Shown piece by piece: positions 39,433 through 46,956 of a stretch of DNA of 64,000 nucleotides. Every line of letters begins with the position of its first letter. Positions within the stretch are counted from its first letter, which is position 1. The notes beneath the pieces were generated by a model. That model saw only the letters and a program-made list of their open reading frames with translations. It had not been told where the DNA came from and did no database searches. A program made the position numbers and the translations under genes. This DNA is from a virus. The stretch covers positions 62,001 to 126,000 of IMG/VR virus record IMGVR_UViG_3300013004_000026; one strand, written 5' to 3'.

Positions 39433-39653
39433 ATTAGATTCTTTGCATTAGCAACATATCTGCGTTCGTAATCAGAGCGTTCTGGATTGTATACACCTGC
39501 AGCCAGTTGATGTTCTAACCAACGCACCTGGATGGCTGCATTGGTACAATCTGGACGCATGGTGCTTAAATCATCTCGCTCCACCAAAGGAGGTGGTACA
39601 GTGGCACAACCACTCAGTGCCACACACCCCAGTATCAACCAGCGCGGTACCAC
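39381..39653 (-). CDS. small lipoprotein, 90 aa, GTG start
   Basis: Starts at GTG 39653 (VPRWLILGCVALSGC): short signal with lipobox LSGC. Mature part: DCTNAAIQVRWLEHQLAAG, a helix like that in the gene at 39079. Overlaps that gene by 52 bases in another frame, the largest overlap in this cluster. Confidence 0.6.
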   Translation of the reverse strand: MVPRWLILGCVALSGCATVPPPLVERDDLSTMRPDCTNAAIQVRWLEHQLAAGVYNPERSDYERRYVANAKNLIWTIKSTCVQPVSSRRR

Positions 39654-39790
39654 AACATCACTCCGCGCAGAGCTGATTCGGCCTGCTCACGTTTCACACC
39701 AGTTTCCTGGACCACAAAACGCACTGCCCGATCAAAAGACATTTGACGACCAAAGATAGCCGTGTTAGCGGCCTGCTCAATTTGACTCAT
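39635..39790 (-). CDS. small protein, 51 aa
   Basis: 51 residues (MSQIEQAANTAIFGRQMSFD) with RAVRFVVQETGVKREQAESAL, a short helix-turn-helix-like pair. Its ATG overlaps the upstream stop as ATGA, and its end overlaps the GTG start of the next gene. Not recognised. Confidence 0.6.
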   Translation of the reverse strand: MSQIEQAANTAIFGRQMSFDRAVRFVVQETGVKREQAESALRGVMLWYRAG

Positions 39791-39960
39791 GATTCTCCAT
39801 TTAACAAGTTAGAGGTTTTCTCGTGCTTGGGCCGACGAGAGTAAGCCTTTTTGTTTTCTACTCTTTTTGGCTTGAAAGGCGTGCCAACAGCAAACAGTAC
39901 CATGTGGGCACGAGTACGCGGGCGAGGCATTTCAAAACAAATTGGAGTAGTCTTTTTCAT
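39787..39960 (-). CDS. small basic protein, 57 aa, faint ArfA-like pattern
   Basis: 57 residues, strongly basic: MKKTTPICFEMPRPRTRAH, then PFKPKRVENKKAYSRRPKH. The FKPKRVENKK...Y-x-R-x-P-KH order resembles the C-terminal rRNA-binding region of ArfA (FRQRVEKNKK...YMRKGKH), the back-up to tmRNA. Similarity is short and could be chance. Late-type AGTAAATA lies 25 bases upstream. Confidence 0.6.
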   Translation of the reverse strand: MKKTTPICFEMPRPRTRAHMVLFAVGTPFKPKRVENKKAYSRRPKHEKTSNLLNGES

Positions 39961-39985
39961 GATGTTTGTAGTTTAACGAAATGAG

Positions 39986-39993
39986 TATTTACT
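39986..39993 (-). promoter_or_regulatory. late-type promoter AGTAAATA
   Basis: Minus strand, 25 bases before ATG 39960; likely drives the lipoprotein cluster down to 38507. Confidence 0.5.
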
Positions 39994-40000
39994 GTCAACC

Positions 40001-40174
40001 TTATTTGAATTTGGCACTGAGCAAGCCGCCCAAGAGCACAGCCGCGGCCCAGGTATTAAGAGTGTAAGGAATTAACAGTGCCGGAAACAGAGTATTCAAA
40101 CTCCATACAATCAGCAAAGGACCTGCAGCCAACACCAGCAATATACCAATCACAATACCAATTTTGAATAGCAT
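40001..40174 (-). CDS. small membrane protein, 57 aa
   Basis: Start 40174 (MLFKIGIVIGILLVL), with AGAGG upstream. Two hydrophobic helices (IGILLVLAAGPLLIVWSL and TWAAAVLLGGLLSAKFK). A common small hydrophobic phage protein type. Driven by the sigma70 match at 40204-40232. Confidence 0.7.
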   Translation of the reverse strand: MLFKIGIVIGILLVLAAGPLLIVWSLNTLFPALLIPYTLNTWAAAVLLGGLLSAKFK

Positions 40175-40203
40175 GTTTACCTCTTTGAAATAATCTAGCT
40201 CAT

Positions 40204-40232
40204 AGTGTAGCAAAACTAGCATTAAGTGTCAA
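40204..40232 (-). promoter_or_regulatory. early sigma70-type promoter
   Basis: Minus strand TTGACA (40227-40232), 17-base spacer, TACACT (40204-40209). Confidence 0.65.
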
Positions 40233-40238
40233 CCTAAA

Positions 40239-40265
40239 AAAAAGCTCCATAATATGGAGCTTTTA
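40239..40265 (-). terminator. terminator of the phasin unit
   Basis: AAAGCTCCAT / (T)ATGGAGCTTT stem, with a run of eight T on the minus strand. Confidence 0.8.
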
Positions 40266-40294
40266 GTGTTGCAAAATTAACAACTGTTGCAAGA

Positions 40295-40453
40295 TTAGTA
40301 ACAATCACGAAACTGTCTATAAGTCCATTGTTTGTACAAAATTTCCAAATCTGCTTCGCTTTGTGGATTACGACTAGCTATCCAACTTTCAAACTCACTA
40401 GGGGTGCGAAACATCTCTTGAACTCTTTCCCAAAGGCCCTTGACAGTGATCAC
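40295..40453 (-). CDS. small DUF3563-like protein, 52 aa, GTG start
   Basis: GTG at 40453 overlaps the phasin stop (GTGA). 52 residues: MFRTPSEFESWIASRNPQSE then ADLEILYKQWTYRQFRDCY, similar in layout to the small DUF3563 proteins of Burkholderiales (helix, YLA-type turn, DLE helix). Function unknown. Co-transcribed with phasin. Confidence 0.55.
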   Translation of the reverse strand: MITVKGLWERVQEMFRTPSEFESWIASRNPQSEADLEILYKQWTYRQFRDCY

Positions 40454-40734
40454 TTGCTCTTGGCTGGTGTAAAGACCTTGGCAAAAGATTCAGCAGTTTC
40501 TGAAAAGTACTTGCTGTAGTCGTATTTGGCAGTTTCTTGTGCCGCTTTTACCATTTCTTTACCCATAGTTGTGAATGCATCTGTGCTAACTTTTACTGCG
40601 GTCTTGGCAGATTGAGCCTGTGCTTCGACCAAGTCTGACAGGGTCTTGGCAATTGCTTCGTTTTGAATAAACTTGATTGCTTGCTTTTGTGCAGTAGTAA
40701 CTGTGTCGATAACAGTGTCTGTAGTGTTGAACAT
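40450..40734 (-). CDS. phasin-family protein
   Basis: 94 residues, all helical and amphipathic: TAQKQAIKFIQNEAIAKTL, LVEAQAQSAKTAVKVSTDAF, YDYSKYFSETAESFAKVF. Matches short phasins that coat polyhydroxyalkanoate granules in betaproteobacteria. May alter carbon-storage granules in the infected host. Good ribosome site; a CATAAATA late element lies about 75 bases upstream. Confidence 0.7.
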   Translation of the reverse strand: MFNTTDTVIDTVTTAQKQAIKFIQNEAIAKTLSDLVEAQAQSAKTAVKVSTDAFTTMGKEMVKAAQETAKYDYSKYFSETAESFAKVFTPAKSK

Positions 40735-40808
40735 GTTTTTCTCCTTTAGACGAAATGTTCCAATTTACTTGATGACCCAGAATTGGCGTCATGTTTCTAT
40801 TGTACATT

Positions 40809-40816
40809 TATTTATG
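40809..40816 (-). promoter_or_regulatory. late-type promoter CATAAATA of the phasin unit
   Basis: Minus strand CATAAATA with a 74-base leader to ATG 40734. Confidence 0.5.
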
Positions 40817-40869
40817 CGGCAGTGCAACATATAAACACAGATTTTTTCTCCGAAGCCTAGTGAGTGATC

Positions 40870-40877
40870 ACTAAATA
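40870..40877 (+). promoter_or_regulatory. late-type promoter ACTAAATA, plus strand
   Basis: Precedes the membrane/basic-tail gene by 39 bases, with GAAGGAGA ribosome site between. Confidence 0.5.
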
Positions 40878-40916
40878 ATTAACTATCCATAAAACTTACT
40901 TCGAAGGAGATCAAAA

Positions 40917-41219
40917 ATGGAAATTCTGTTACTACTTGTAGCGGTTGTGGTAGTGGGTACTATCTGGTACATTAGCACCCAATCTACTAAATCTAAGCCT
41001 GCCCAACCAGCGGCACCTTACAAGGTCGAAGCGCCTGCTGCTCAGGAGTCCACACCAGTGGCTGAGCCCGCAAAGGAGGTGATTACTGAGACTGCTTCCA
41101 AACCTGGCAAGGCCAAAAAGGCCCCTGCCAAGAAGCCTGCAGCCAAAAAAGCTGTCAAGCCCAAGCAGGCGGTCAAAAAGCCCGTGCCGGCCAAAAAGCC
41201 AACAAAACCCAAGAAATAA
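40917..41219 (+). CDS. membrane-anchored protein with histone-H1-like tail, 100 aa
   Basis: 100 residues: N-terminal transmembrane helix (EILLLLVAVVVVGTIWYIS), a Pro/Ala/Glu linker and a Lys/Ala/Pro tail of about 40 residues (KKAPAKKPAAKKAVKPK) resembling histone H1. The tail could bind nucleic acid or peptidoglycan near the membrane. Plus-strand gene with a strong terminator. Confidence 0.75.
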   Translation: MEILLLLVAVVVVGTIWYISTQSTKSKPAQPAAPYKVEAPAAQESTPVAEPAKEVITETASKPGKAKKAPAKKPAAKKAVKPKQAVKKPVPAKKPTKPKK

Positions 41220-41243
41220 AAAAGCCCCGAAAGGGGCTTTTTT
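41218..41243. terminator. bidirectional terminator
   Basis: AAAAAAGCCCC-GAAA-GGGGCTTTTTT between the convergent basic-tail gene and uvdE. Confidence 0.85.
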
Positions 41244-41252
41244 AATGACTTT

Positions 41253-42293
41253 CTAAATTACACCTAGTTTTTTAGCATGGGTATAAACTTGCTCACTGGC
41301 AAGATTTTTACCTTTGGCTTCACACATGATATCGCCCCACTCTAGATGCGATACTGCCCATTCGTTCACACGCTCATTCCAATAAAAGTCGCTGTGTGCT
41401 CTGAGCTTTTGCTTTTTATAACCTCCATCAAGGAGTCCAGCAAGATCGGGAGAAGTTCTGGAGCAATGATCCACAAGAATATCTTCGCGACTAATACTGT
41501 AATGCAAAGCAGGACGAGTACCACGCCAAGAGTCAATAACCCTGCAAACACGATCATCCGTTGCCAGGATGTAGTCGCCATTCGAGTTGATCCAATGATG
41601 GTGAAGGTCAAGAACAAGAGCCACATGTTCACCAACAGCAAGAGTACAGTCCAATCCATTTGTCATCTCATCATTCTCAATGGTTATAAGATTCCGTGCT
41701 TCTGGAGTCAAGCGACCCAGTGTTTGCAGAAACTTTGCTGGCCCACCTTTACCAGACAAATGCACATTGATCTTGAAGCCATGATCATGCCATGACGCAC
41801 CGTAGCCCATCCACCGTGCCATGTCAACGTGATATTCAAATTCTAAAATACTGCGTTCTACAATTTCGGCCGACTCACTAGCCAACACACAGAACTGTCC
41901 AGGATGGAAGCTGAGTCGTACATCTAGTCGTCTAGCAGTTTCGCCAATGGGTGCAAAGATCTTTTCACAATGCGCCTGCACCTCAGCTCGTTGCCACCAG
42001 GTGATCCAGTCTTTTTCAGTGTAGCCTTGTAGCATTTCTGACCCCAGTCGCACCATTCTGCGTTCTGCAGGCAGTGTGGCCACACGCTCAATCAGTCGCA
42101 CAGCCGCGGCAGCGTTGTGGTTCATGATGTCCCACTGTCGTTGTTCGGCCTCTTCAGGATGCTCACGCAACCAGCGCATGGTGGTACTACGACCGTTGAG
42201 TTCACGGTCCACAGCATTGACTTTCATTCCGCCACATTCTGACGGGTCGTTCAACCATTTACAAGCAAAGCCAATTCGTTTTGTTATTGCCAT
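41253..42293 (-). CDS. uvdE: UV-damage endonuclease UvdE
   Basis: 346 residues. RIGFACKW start, VRLSFHPGQFCVLAS, GFKINVHLSGKGG, LITIENDEM, LVLDLHHHWIN and LHYSISRED are the ordered metal-binding strands of the UVDE TIM barrel. Nicks DNA 5' to UV photoproducts. Protects phage DNA from sunlight damage. Overlaps the small membrane gene by ten bases. Confidence 0.92.
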   Translation of the reverse strand: MAITKRIGFACKWLNDPSECGGMKVNAVDRELNGRSTTMRWLREHPEEAEQRQWDIMNHNAAAAVRLIERVATLPAERRMVRLGSEMLQGYTEKDWITWWQRAEVQAHCEKIFAPIGETARRLDVRLSFHPGQFCVLASESAEIVERSILEFEYHVDMARWMGYGASWHDHGFKINVHLSGKGGPAKFLQTLGRLTPEARNLITIENDEMTNGLDCTLAVGEHVALVLDLHHHWINSNGDYILATDDRVCRVIDSWRGTRPALHYSISREDILVDHCSRTSPDLAGLLDGGYKKQKLRAHSDFYWNERVNEWAVSHLEWGDIMCEAKGKNLASEQVYTHAKKLGVI

Positions 42294-42403
42294 GGGTCTT
42301 TATCTTCAAAAGTTTCAAGGATTTTGGTAAGCAGGAACATAACTATACCGGCTATGCAACCGGCAAAAAGCACTAGCAACATGAAGTCAGTAAAGTTGTC
42401 CAT
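42284..42403 (-). CDS. 39-residue membrane protein
   Basis: MDNFTDFMLLVLFAGCIAG, second half IVMFLLTKILETFEDKD: one transmembrane helix and acidic end. Directly behind a sigma70-type promoter and overlapping uvdE. Function unknown. Confidence 0.65.
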   Translation of the reverse strand: MDNFTDFMLLVLFAGCIAGIVMFLLTKILETFEDKDPWQ

Positions 42404-42409
42404 ATGTGG

Positions 42410-42438
42410 AGTATACGCGAAAAAAGATTATTTGTCAA
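42410..42438 (-). promoter_or_regulatory. early sigma70-type promoter of the uvdE unit
   Basis: Minus strand TTGACA (42433-42438), 17-base spacer, TATACT (42410-42415). Confidence 0.75.
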
Positions 42439-43697
42439 CTCAGTGTGCCAAAACGGCTCCACGCTCCATTGCCCAAACTGATCCAGCCAGCTGGTTGCCC
42501 GGGGCCCGGAGCACTGTTGAACAGTACAGATCCTTTGGTTGCACCATGTGCAGGAGTACCTGCACTGAACCCAATTTGTTGTTGCCCTATGTACAACTCA
42601 TTGATGCTCACGGTACCATCTTTGTTTAGAACCAAATTGTCTTTACGGTTAGCACTGAGTACCACAGTTTGGTCCCTTGGCGTTCCCACCCATGCCACAT
42701 CGCGTTCACGCTTACCAAACCCAATTTCTACTTCTTGATCCCAAACACTGAGTGCATGTCCAGGTTCTAGCGTGTTTATGCCCACTCGTTTGTCGCCAAC
42801 ATACAGTGTTTGGCTCAACAATGCTTCGCCTGTGGTTTGTAAATCGCGTACTAATCCTAATCGTGTGATATTGGTGTCTGTCACACTATAACTAAGTTTT
42901 GATCCATCGATCACAGGATTGCCATTGAGTGTTAATTTGTTGAGATCAATACCATGTTCTTGTATGCGTTCAAACAAGGTGCTGCTGAAACCGTCGAACA
43001 GTTCTGTGTTTAGACTCTGTTTTGTGGCAGCCACGGTGTTTTCTATAATTCGTTGAGCAAATGTGCCAGTCATCGGAACATCGCCTTTGATATGCAGGTC
43101 ACCTTCAATTACTGTTTGACCTTTGACTTCAAGTCCCAGACTGATAATCTTGTTTTCAATCACTACTCCTGCATCCAACAAGGTCATCTGAACCTGTGTG
43201 CTCTTGTCCTCAATACCGTTACTGTTAAAGTTTTGTATTGTGCCACCGCGTATGTTGTTACCACTTACAATTAGGGTTCTGGAGTTGATTGCATCACCAG
43301 GGATGCTGGCGTTGGGAAAAGCAAAGGTAGCTAACTTTTTACTAATTTCTGTGAGCACAATTTCACGCACAGTATGATTAACATCTATTTCATTGTACAG
43401 TTTGTGTTTGACATGCTCTGTGGCCAGGCGTTTGGTTTCTGCTTCAAAGCTGTTGACCACTTGATCTGCAACAGCATCCAATCTTTCTTGAACTCTGGTG
43501 TGATCCACTTCCATGCCGGCAATTAAACCGTCCAGCTTGGTACTGGCCAGCCAGTTCAATTTCTTTTCGTAATCAATGTTATCTAACCGCTGCGTTAATG
43601 CTGCGGTTACTAAATTGTCCACACGAGCATTCAGCCGTGTTTCAATTTGTTTAACTAGATTTTCAACTATACTGTCTACTTGATTGGTTATGTCCAT
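42435..43697 (-). CDS. fibre-like structural protein, 420 aa
   Basis: N-terminal 120 residues are helical with heptad-like spacing (VENLVKQIETRLNARVDNL). The middle is beta-rich with repeated turns (GNNIRGGTIQNFNSNG, VKGQTVIEGDLHIKGDVPM), and VGDKRVGINTLEPGHALSVWD is the GxNTxxPxxxL type seen in phage tail fibres and chaperone-carrying fibres. Ends PGQPAGWISLGNGAWSRF. Likely a trimeric tail fibre or baseplate attachment protein. Confidence 0.65.
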   Translation of the reverse strand: MDITNQVDSIVENLVKQIETRLNARVDNLVTAALTQRLDNIDYEKKLNWLASTKLDGLIAGMEVDHTRVQERLDAVADQVVNSFEAETKRLATEHVKHKLYNEIDVNHTVREIVLTEISKKLATFAFPNASIPGDAINSRTLIVSGNNIRGGTIQNFNSNGIEDKSTQVQMTLLDAGVVIENKIISLGLEVKGQTVIEGDLHIKGDVPMTGTFAQRIIENTVAATKQSLNTELFDGFSSTLFERIQEHGIDLNKLTLNGNPVIDGSKLSYSVTDTNITRLGLVRDLQTTGEALLSQTLYVGDKRVGINTLEPGHALSVWDQEVEIGFGKRERDVAWVGTPRDQTVVLSANRKDNLVLNKDGTVSINELYIGQQQIGFSAGTPAHGATKGSVLFNSAPGPGQPAGWISLGNGAWSRFGTLS

Positions 43698-44427
43698 TTA
43701 TAAATCTCATTGATATCACATGCTCATAATTTTTCTTGATCAGGCTCTTGTACATGATGTTCTTGTGTATTAAGAATTCACTTGCACCTGCATCAATGCT
43801 GAATTTTGCGCATTGTTTGAAAAACATTTGTCTACAATCAAATCCTGCAAAGGCTCGTAAATTTGTACCAGTGATTTCGTACACGCTGCGTTGCCAAGCG
43901 TTTCTATCTTGTACATCGTAGTCATGATATTCCAAATACAAACTGTCTGTTTGTTCGCTCTTGACCACGCTGGGTATACTAAATTCACGATCCTTGAAAC
44001 TTTGATTTTTGTAGTCTCTTAAAGTAGTTATCACCAATTGGGAACTGAGAGCGCAAATCTTGTTTAGATTTGCCAACTGTTCTTCGTCGGTTTTTGCAAA
44101 AGTTAAAAACTCATCCATGGCTATTACTGCATCAAATCTGTCGTGATCAGCTGACATATGATGCCACTCCATGTATTTGATGTCGCTACGATGAGCTTGC
44201 AAATAGGTCATTATAGAAGGAGTTACTTGTGTCACAGTTATCTGCTGTTTGCTGTCCATGGCCAAAATTGCAGGATTAAACCCAATAAACAACAGTTTTT
44301 TTGGAGCAGCACGATAGTGAGAAATCACATGATCAATGATTTCTTTCTTGCGTCTGATTGTTTCATCTTGCTTACTGCTGTTGCAAAAGGCATCAAAGCC
44401 AATTGCTGAATAGTTGATAAATTGCAT
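43663..44427 (-). CDS. hypothetical alpha-beta protein (possible methyltransferase fold), 254 aa
   Basis: Start at 44427 (MQFINYSAIGFDAF); a late element lies 31 bases upstream. AAPKKLLFIGFNPAIL looks like strand 1 of a Rossmann methyltransferase, and RFDAVIAMDEFLTFA like the strand 4 block. No AdoMet-binding glycine triad is clear. Function uncertain. Overlaps the fibre gene by 35 bases. Confidence 0.55.
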   Translation of the reverse strand: MQFINYSAIGFDAFCNSSKQDETIRRKKEIIDHVISHYRAAPKKLLFIGFNPAILAMDSKQQITVTQVTPSIMTYLQAHRSDIKYMEWHHMSADHDRFDAVIAMDEFLTFAKTDEEQLANLNKICALSSQLVITTLRDYKNQSFKDREFSIPSVVKSEQTDSLYLEYHDYDVQDRNAWQRSVYEITGTNLRAFAGFDCRQMFFKQCAKFSIDAGASEFLIHKNIMYKSLIKKNYEHVISMRFINGHNQSSRQYS

Positions 44428-44458
44428 TGTTTTTTTTGTCCCTGACAACTTTACAGTA

Positions 44459-44466
44459 TATTTAGT
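44459..44466 (-). promoter_or_regulatory. late-type promoter ACTAAATA
   Basis: Minus strand, 31 bases upstream of ATG 44427. Confidence 0.5.
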
Positions 44467-44491
44467 GCCACCCAAAGTTTTTGGGCTAGCC

Positions 44492-44499
44492 CATAAATA
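44492..44499 (+). promoter_or_regulatory. late-type promoter CATAAATA, plus strand
   Basis: Drives the rightward five-gene unit starting at 44529; AAGGAG ribosome site follows. Confidence 0.6.
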
Positions 44500-44528
44500 C
44501 CTTATAACAATATCAATAAGGAGCTGTA

Positions 44529-44810
44529 ATGGGCGACATCTTCAAAATCATTGGCGATCTAGGATTTCCTATAGCAGTAGCACTAGCCGGCGGTTACTTT
44601 GTGTATCTTACAATTAAACTTTTATTGCAGGGTGTGCTAGGCAGTATTAAAGGCATGGCAGGCATTATCACAGCCTTGGACAATCGTGTAAAAACCATGA
44701 ATCACGATGTTATCCGTATCGACACTATTGTATCAAATGCACTAGGGCTTAAACCTGACACTGATCGTATTGCCAGAGCAGATGGCAAGAATGACGCAAG
44801 GAGAGACTGA
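44529..44810 (+). CDS. holin-like membrane protein A, 93 aa
   Basis: DIFKIIGDLGFPIAVALAGG then YFVYLTIKLLLQGVLGS: one to two transmembrane helices, then a charged helix (ALDNRVKTMNHDVIRIDTIV). The K/D-x-GFPI start is like small BhlA/UviB-type holin-like proteins. Paralogue of the gene at 45093. Stop overlaps the next start (TGATG). Confidence 0.7.
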   Translation: MGDIFKIIGDLGFPIAVALAGGYFVYLTIKLLLQGVLGSIKGMAGIITALDNRVKTMNHDVIRIDTIVSNALGLKPDTDRIARADGKNDARRD

Positions 44811-44956
44811 TGGGTAAGTATCAAAAATGGTGGGACAGTCTGAATCCACAAATGCAGGCCTATCTAAATGCACAACCAGTTTGGCATGATCGCGACTTAT
44901 ATAAAGCTGTGTTTTACGGTGCAGTGATTGGATTTTTATTGGGATTGCTATTTTGA
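44810..44956 (+). CDS. small membrane protein, 48 aa
   Basis: MGKYQKWWDSLNPQMQAYL, then QPVWHDRDLYKAVFYGAVI and a final hydrophobic stretch. Trp-rich start and HDRDLYK are a recognisable small phage membrane protein pattern. Coupled to the previous gene by TGATG. Confidence 0.65.
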   Translation: MGKYQKWWDSLNPQMQAYLNAQPVWHDRDLYKAVFYGAVIGFLLGLLF

Positions 44957-44970
44957 TCTTTGAGGCATTC

Positions 44971-45093
44971 ATGGTATTTTATTTGTTAGAATGCATGGTA
45001 TTGATCATGTGGTATCTATTGTACTGCAAAACTAAACCTGAAATTAAAAAGCGCATGTATGATCCCTGGGGATTCTGGAAAGGATATAATTGA
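44971..45093 (+). CDS. small membrane protein, 40 aa
   Basis: MVFYLLECMVLIMWYLLYC then KTKPEIKKRMYDPWGFWKGYN. One transmembrane helix and a basic/aromatic tail. A TTG at 44953 overlapping the previous stop is an alternative start. Stop overlaps the next ATG (TGATG). Confidence 0.6.
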   Translation: MVFYLLECMVLIMWYLLYCKTKPEIKKRMYDPWGFWKGYN

Positions 45094-45494
45094 TGGATGT
45101 TGTTGAATTAATTAACAAGTATGGATTTCCCATTGTCATGGCTGTGGGCATGGGTTACATTATCAAATATGTGTGGGAGTGGAGCACCAAAGAAGTCAAG
45201 CCAGTGATTTCTGAAGCAAACACAGTGCTCATAGCCTTGATTGATCGCATACGCATGTTGGACAATGATTTGATACGGTTGAATCAAAAAGTAAATACAG
45301 TACTGCATCTGCGAGGCAAGATGATTGAAAGCGATCGCGTGATGGAAACTGTAAAGGTCGAGCGCGAGGCAGCCAAACAGTTTGACCAAGCTGTGAGATT
45401 AGACGACGGAATTCACAGCAAACCCAAGAGTAAATCTAAAACAGAAACGTCTGACTCGTCAGATGATAAAGAAGCCAGAACAGGAAATCCTTGA
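45093..45494 (+). CDS. holin-like membrane protein B, 133 aa
   Basis: Start ATG 45093. DVVELINKYGFPIVMAVGMG is very similar to the start of the protein at 44529; then IIKYVWEWSTKEV and a coiled helix LIALIDRIRMLDNDLIRLN with the same register as in the first copy. C-terminus is a disordered Ser/Lys/Asp tail. Duplicated holin-like pair in one operon. Confidence 0.7.
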   Translation: MDVVELINKYGFPIVMAVGMGYIIKYVWEWSTKEVKPVISEANTVLIALIDRIRMLDNDLIRLNQKVNTVLHLRGKMIESDRVMETVKVEREAAKQFDQAVRLDDGIHSKPKSKSKTETSDSSDDKEARTGNP

Positions 45495-45498
45495 TTGC

Positions 45499-46086
45499 AT
45501 GACAATCGTGTACATACACGGTGCATCTGCCACCAGTGAAAGTTTTACTCGCATACGAGAACATCTACCCAAAAGAGACCTGTGCATAGATTATCACAGC
45601 AGCGATGGGTTTGACACCAATCTCAAAAAAATGATTGAATTGTTGGACAATGTTGAAAAAGTGTTTTTTGTTGCCCACAGCTTGGGCGGCATCTATGCTA
45701 TACATCTTGCAGATAAATTCCCCAACAAAGTTTTAGGCGCAGTTACTCTTAGCACACCCTACGGAGGCAGTAGAGAAGCAGACTATGCTAGATACTTTTT
45801 GCCTTTTTCACAGCTGATGCGTGACATAGGAACTATGAGCCGTCCAATGAGTGTTGTAAAAGATCTACGATATCCCAAGAATAAGTGGACCAATGTGGTT
45901 ACCACTCAAGGTGCAAGTCCTTGGATCAAACAAGACAATGACGGTGTTGTTACCATTGAAAGCATGCGAGCAGTTACCGACATGGAACTGATAGAAGTTC
46001 CTCTAAATCATTATGAAGTGGTGATCAGCGATAAAACTATAAACATTATCAAGGATCGCCTGGCAAGAACACCCTTAGGACCGTAA
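45499..46086 (+). CDS. alpha/beta hydrolase (lipase/esterase-like)
   Basis: Start taken at 45499 (MTIVYIHGASATSESF) where the first strand and oxyanion HG motif begin; a frame from 45463 is also possible. FFVAHSLGGIYAIH is the nucleophile elbow (Ser), LSTPYGGSREADY follows, and DNDGVVTIESM may give the Asp and LNHYEVV the His. Substrate unknown; in this lysis-like operon a lipid or ester-bond role is plausible. Confidence 0.75.
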   Translation: MTIVYIHGASATSESFTRIREHLPKRDLCIDYHSSDGFDTNLKKMIELLDNVEKVFFVAHSLGGIYAIHLADKFPNKVLGAVTLSTPYGGSREADYARYFLPFSQLMRDIGTMSRPMSVVKDLRYPKNKWTNVVTTQGASPWIKQDNDGVVTIESMRAVTDMELIEVPLNHYEVVISDKTINIIKDRLARTPLGP

Positions 46087-46155
46087 CTTAGTTACGAGGG
46101 TGGCCGGCTGCTGGCCTCAGAAAACGATTCGCTACCGTGGACTGTAAAGTGAGCA

Positions 46156-46935
46156 TTACTGTTCTAGCTCTTTCAATTCACTTATAAACTCTGCTTCTGG
46201 AATGCGTGTGCGAGTATTTTTACTGCCCAGCACCACCACAATTCTATCGCCCAAATCAGTGTCCATGAGCATGACAATGCATCCGCCACTGGTAGTTATC
46301 CAACCAGTCTTGCTTACTATCACTCGCTGAGTTCTACCAACCAAGGGATTGGTTTGAGGAAATAAAAAATACTTTTTCTTTAGTTTGATTTGTACTTTGG
46401 TCTTTTGACTGGCTTCAATCACTGCACCATAAGTTCTGGCCGCACGAACAAGCATGACAAGTTCTCTAGCAGTACTGACATTTCTAGCATCTAGGCCTGT
46501 GGGCTCATATACCACACTGTTGACCATGCCCAGTGTTTTCATCTTGATGTTCATTTCATCAACACAGGCTCTAAGCCCGCCGGGGTAGTGTTCGCACAAG
46601 GTCTGTGCAGCACGGTTGTCACTCTTGACCATGGCCAGTTCAATCAAGGTGCGACGACTCAGAGTTTTTATCTTTCTGGGAATATGACTTTTAGGGGCTC
46701 GAGCCAGGGTAAGCTGTTCCTCCATGCTTTGACCTGCGTCTAACACAGTCATTACTGTGAGTAGTTTTGTGATACTGGCTATGCTGCGAACTTGATCCGT
46801 GTTATCGCTGCGGATTATGTTTCCTTGTGGATCTGACACAAGCCAGCTTTGTGCGGTAAGGTGTCCTTTTGCGACAGTTGACCCATGACCACAAATGGCG
46901 AAAAGTACCAATCCAATAATAATTTTATTGAACAA
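46156..46935 (-). CDS. PBP7-like D-alanyl-D-alanine endopeptidase
   Basis: 259 residues starting at TTG 46935, with signal peptide IIIGLVLFAICGHG. Penicillin-binding motifs SIASITK (SxxK), SDN and SKTGW (KTG) are in order and spacing. Such S11/S13-type enzymes cut peptidoglycan cross-links in the periplasm. Could aid lysis or remodel the wall for surface-protein export. No ribosome site seen. Confidence 0.85.
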   Translation of the reverse strand: MFNKIIIGLVLFAICGHGSTVAKGHLTAQSWLVSDPQGNIIRSDNTDQVRSIASITKLLTVMTVLDAGQSMEEQLTLARAPKSHIPRKIKTLSRRTLIELAMVKSDNRAAQTLCEHYPGGLRACVDEMNIKMKTLGMVNSVVYEPTGLDARNVSTARELVMLVRAARTYGAVIEASQKTKVQIKLKKKYFLFPQTNPLVGRTQRVIVSKTGWITTSGGCIVMLMDTDLGDRIVVVLGSKNTRTRIPEAEFISELKELEQ

Positions 46936-46956
46936 TCAAAAATCCAATCCAAGTAA

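Noticed and set aside
46087-46155. Possible tRNA or terminator between the hydrolase and endopeptidase genes
   Set aside because: Only a weak GGCC/GGCC pairing is present; no cloverleaf or T tract.
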